Source: Actinomycetota bacterium (GTDB lineage: Bacteria > Actinomycetota > UBA4738). From it: a stretch of 6,667 nucleotides of DNA. The translations under genes and the position numbers were made by a program. The notes beneath the pieces were generated by a model, which was not told where the DNA came from, did no database searches, and saw only the letters and a list, made by a program, of their open reading frames with translations. The stretch is taken from the NCBI GenBank assembly GCA_005885015.1, contig VAYG01000078.1, positions 2,270 to 8,936 of the forward strand, read 5' to 3'. Position 1 is the first letter of the stretch, and each line of letters begins with the position of its first letter. Below are positions 5,471 through 6,667 of the stretch, piece by piece.

Positions 5471-6667
5471 TCATGACCGCCGATACCTTCGTTCGCCGGC
5501 GATCCAAGTCTGGGCCACCGGGTTGTGGCCGGGTCGATAGGGGATCGTGGCCACGTCCGGAGAATCCAGGACGACGAAGTCCGCACGCTTGCCCGGTTCG
5601 AGGGAACCCAGCCGGTCGTGCAACCCCAGCACCCACGCCGCGTTCAGCGTGGCCGCCACAACGGCGGCGAGCGGTGGGAGCCGGTAGAGAGAGGCGGCGA
5701 CCGAGATGGCCTCGGGGATCGACAGGCACGGAGAGGTTCCCGGATTGAAGTCCGTGGCCAGGGCGACGGCCGCGCCCGACGAGATGAGCTCGGCGACCGG
5801 CGGTGGATCGGCTCGCAGGAACAGGGTCGAAACGGGAAGCACTACGGCGGCCATCTTGCTCCCCCCAAGCGCGCGCACACCCTCAGGACTCACGTGGTTG
5901 AGGTGGTCGGCGCTGCGAGCACCAACGGCCACGGCCGCCTCCGCCGCCCCGGATGGTCCGAGCTGGTCCGCGTGACTGCGAATGGCCATGCCGTGGGCCC
6001 GCGCAGCGGCGGCGACCCGCTCCAGATCCTGGACCGTGAAGGCGATGTCCTCCACATAGACGTCTACCGCCTCGGCCAGCCTCTCGGCAGCCGCCGCGGG
6101 GATAAGCACCTCGCAGACCTCCTTCACCCACTCCTCGCGCGTCTTCCCCTCCGGGACGGCATGACACGCCAGCAGCGTCACCGTGGCGGTCTGTTCGATC
6201 TCCTGGGACAGCCGTCGAGCCAGCCGGGCCTGGCGCAGCTCGGCCTCGACGGAGAGCCCGTACCCCGTCTTCAGCTCGAGCGTGGTGGTCCCGTGCTCGA
6301 GCATCTCCTCCAGCAGGGGACGGCAGAACGCCATGACCTCGTCGTCCGAGGCTTCCGCAAGCAACCTCGCGCTGCGGAAGATCCCTCCGCTGCCGTGCAG
6401 GTCCCGATAGGTCTTGCCGGCCATCCGAGCCTCGAACTCGTCCGCGCGCCAGCCGTAGAAGGGGAGATGGGTGTGGCAGTCGACGAAGCCGGGCAGCACG
6501 GCCCCATCGACTTCCACGGCATCCCGGCTCGTCCTTCCATCTGGGGAAAGGCCCGAGGCGGGCCCGGCGTAGATCACGGTGCCGTCCTCCCATGCCAGCG
6601 CGGCGGGGCCCACAGCCCGCAGTCCGGACAGGGCCTCACCCCGCAGCGGGCCGCCTGCTGACTCGCA
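5471..6667 (-). CDS. hutI: Imidazolonepropionase, 5' end cut by the window edge
   Basis: This cytosolic amidohydrolase opens the ring of 4-imidazolone-5-propionate to give N-formimidoyl-L-glutamate, step three of histidine breakdown. An in-frame GTG exists at 6613, but the frame stays open to the edge. The 18 extra residues (containing GGPLRGEALSGLRA, then VGPAALAWEDGTVIYAG) look like the normal HutI N-terminal strand region, so the true start lies right of the window. Numbering from that GTG, metal ligands are His47 and His49 (GFVDCHTHL), His214 (SHADQL) and Asp288. The diagnostic ATDFNPGTSP stretch covers 286-295. Other family marks are RADEFEARMAGKTY (56-69), ELKTGYGL (113-120), CHAVPEG (150-156) and ADHLNHVS (235-242). 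At least 398 aa are present against a usual 400-415, so few residues are missing. Its stop lies 22 bp before the small membrane-protein gene. Confidence 0.94.
   Translation of the reverse strand, partial: CESAGGPLRGEALSGLRAVGPAALAWEDGTVIYAGPASGLSPDGRTSRDAVEVDGAVLPGFVDCHTHLPFYGWRADEFEARMAGKTYRDLHGSGGIFRSARLLAEASDDEVMAFCRPLLEEMLEHGTTTLELKTGYGLSVEAELRQARLARRLSQEIEQTATVTLLACHAVPEGKTREEWVKEVCEVLIPAAAAERLAEAVDVYVEDIAFTVQDLERVAAAARAHGMAIRSHADQLGPSGAAEAAVAVGARSADHLNHVSPEGVRALGGSKMAAVVLPVSTLFLRADPPPVAELISSGAAVALATDFNPGTSPCLSIPEAISVAASLYRLPPLAAVVAATLNAAWVLGLHDRLGSLEPGKRADFVVLDSPDVATIPYRPGHNPVAQTWIAGERRYRRS

Noticed and set aside
5449..5586. N-terminal extension of the small membrane protein
   Set aside because: These 46 codons overlap the hutI 3' end in another frame and look like hutI antisense. 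The ATG at 5448 has an AGGA site at good spacing.
5525..6661. 378-codon plus-strand open frame over hutI
   Set aside because: It is the antisense shadow of hutI, which has the diagnostic ATDFNPGTSP and other motifs.

Overview
The window is GC-rich bacterial DNA dominated by the histidine-utilisation (hut) pathway. Very high third-position GC, a GTG start, and a probable leaderless promoter at hutH (a TANNNT hexamer 7 nt before the start codon, with no Shine-Dalgarno) suggest an actinobacterium-like organism. This is an inference, and no rRNA or other lineage marker is present.

Layout from left to right. (1) The last 34 codons of urocanase (hutU, + strand) enter from the left edge. (2) After a ~120-bp spacer comes a complete pilT-type secretion ATPase (228-1307, +). 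(3) After a 166-bp spacer comes an exported type 1 copper protein of amicyanin-like loop type (1474-1995, +). (4) A GC-rich hairpin sits in the convergent gap before an amidohydrolase related to formimidoylglutamate deiminase (hutF-like, 2078-3421, - strand). (5) A 59-bp divergent promoter region separates it from histidine ammonia-lyase (hutH, 3481-5004, +). (6) The hutH stop codon directly abuts the stop codon of a small two-helix membrane protein of unknown function (5005-5448, -). (7) That gene follows, 22 bp downstream on the same strand, imidazolonepropionase (hutI, 5471 to beyond the right edge, -). The hutI reading frame is still open at position 6667, so its true start is outside the window.

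Pathway logic: HutH deaminates L-histidine to urocanate, HutU hydrates urocanate to imidazolonepropionate, and HutI opens the ring to N-formimidoyl-L-glutamate. The HutF-like enzyme probably deiminates this to N-formyl-L-glutamate. All four enzymes are at least partly visible, but they lie in several transcription units on both strands rather than one operon. A pilT ATPase and a copper protein with no obvious link to histidine lie between hutU and the rest. No HutG-type deformylase, histidine transporter or hut regulator lies in the window.

No tRNA, rRNA, CRISPR array, insertion sequence or attachment site was seen. I did not find a convincing new multi-gene system. The points most worth following are the metal-ligand-rich insertion in the copper protein, the altered substrate-carboxylate position in the HutF-like enzyme, the compact divergent and probably leaderless hutF/hutH promoters, and the unknown membrane protein behind hutI.
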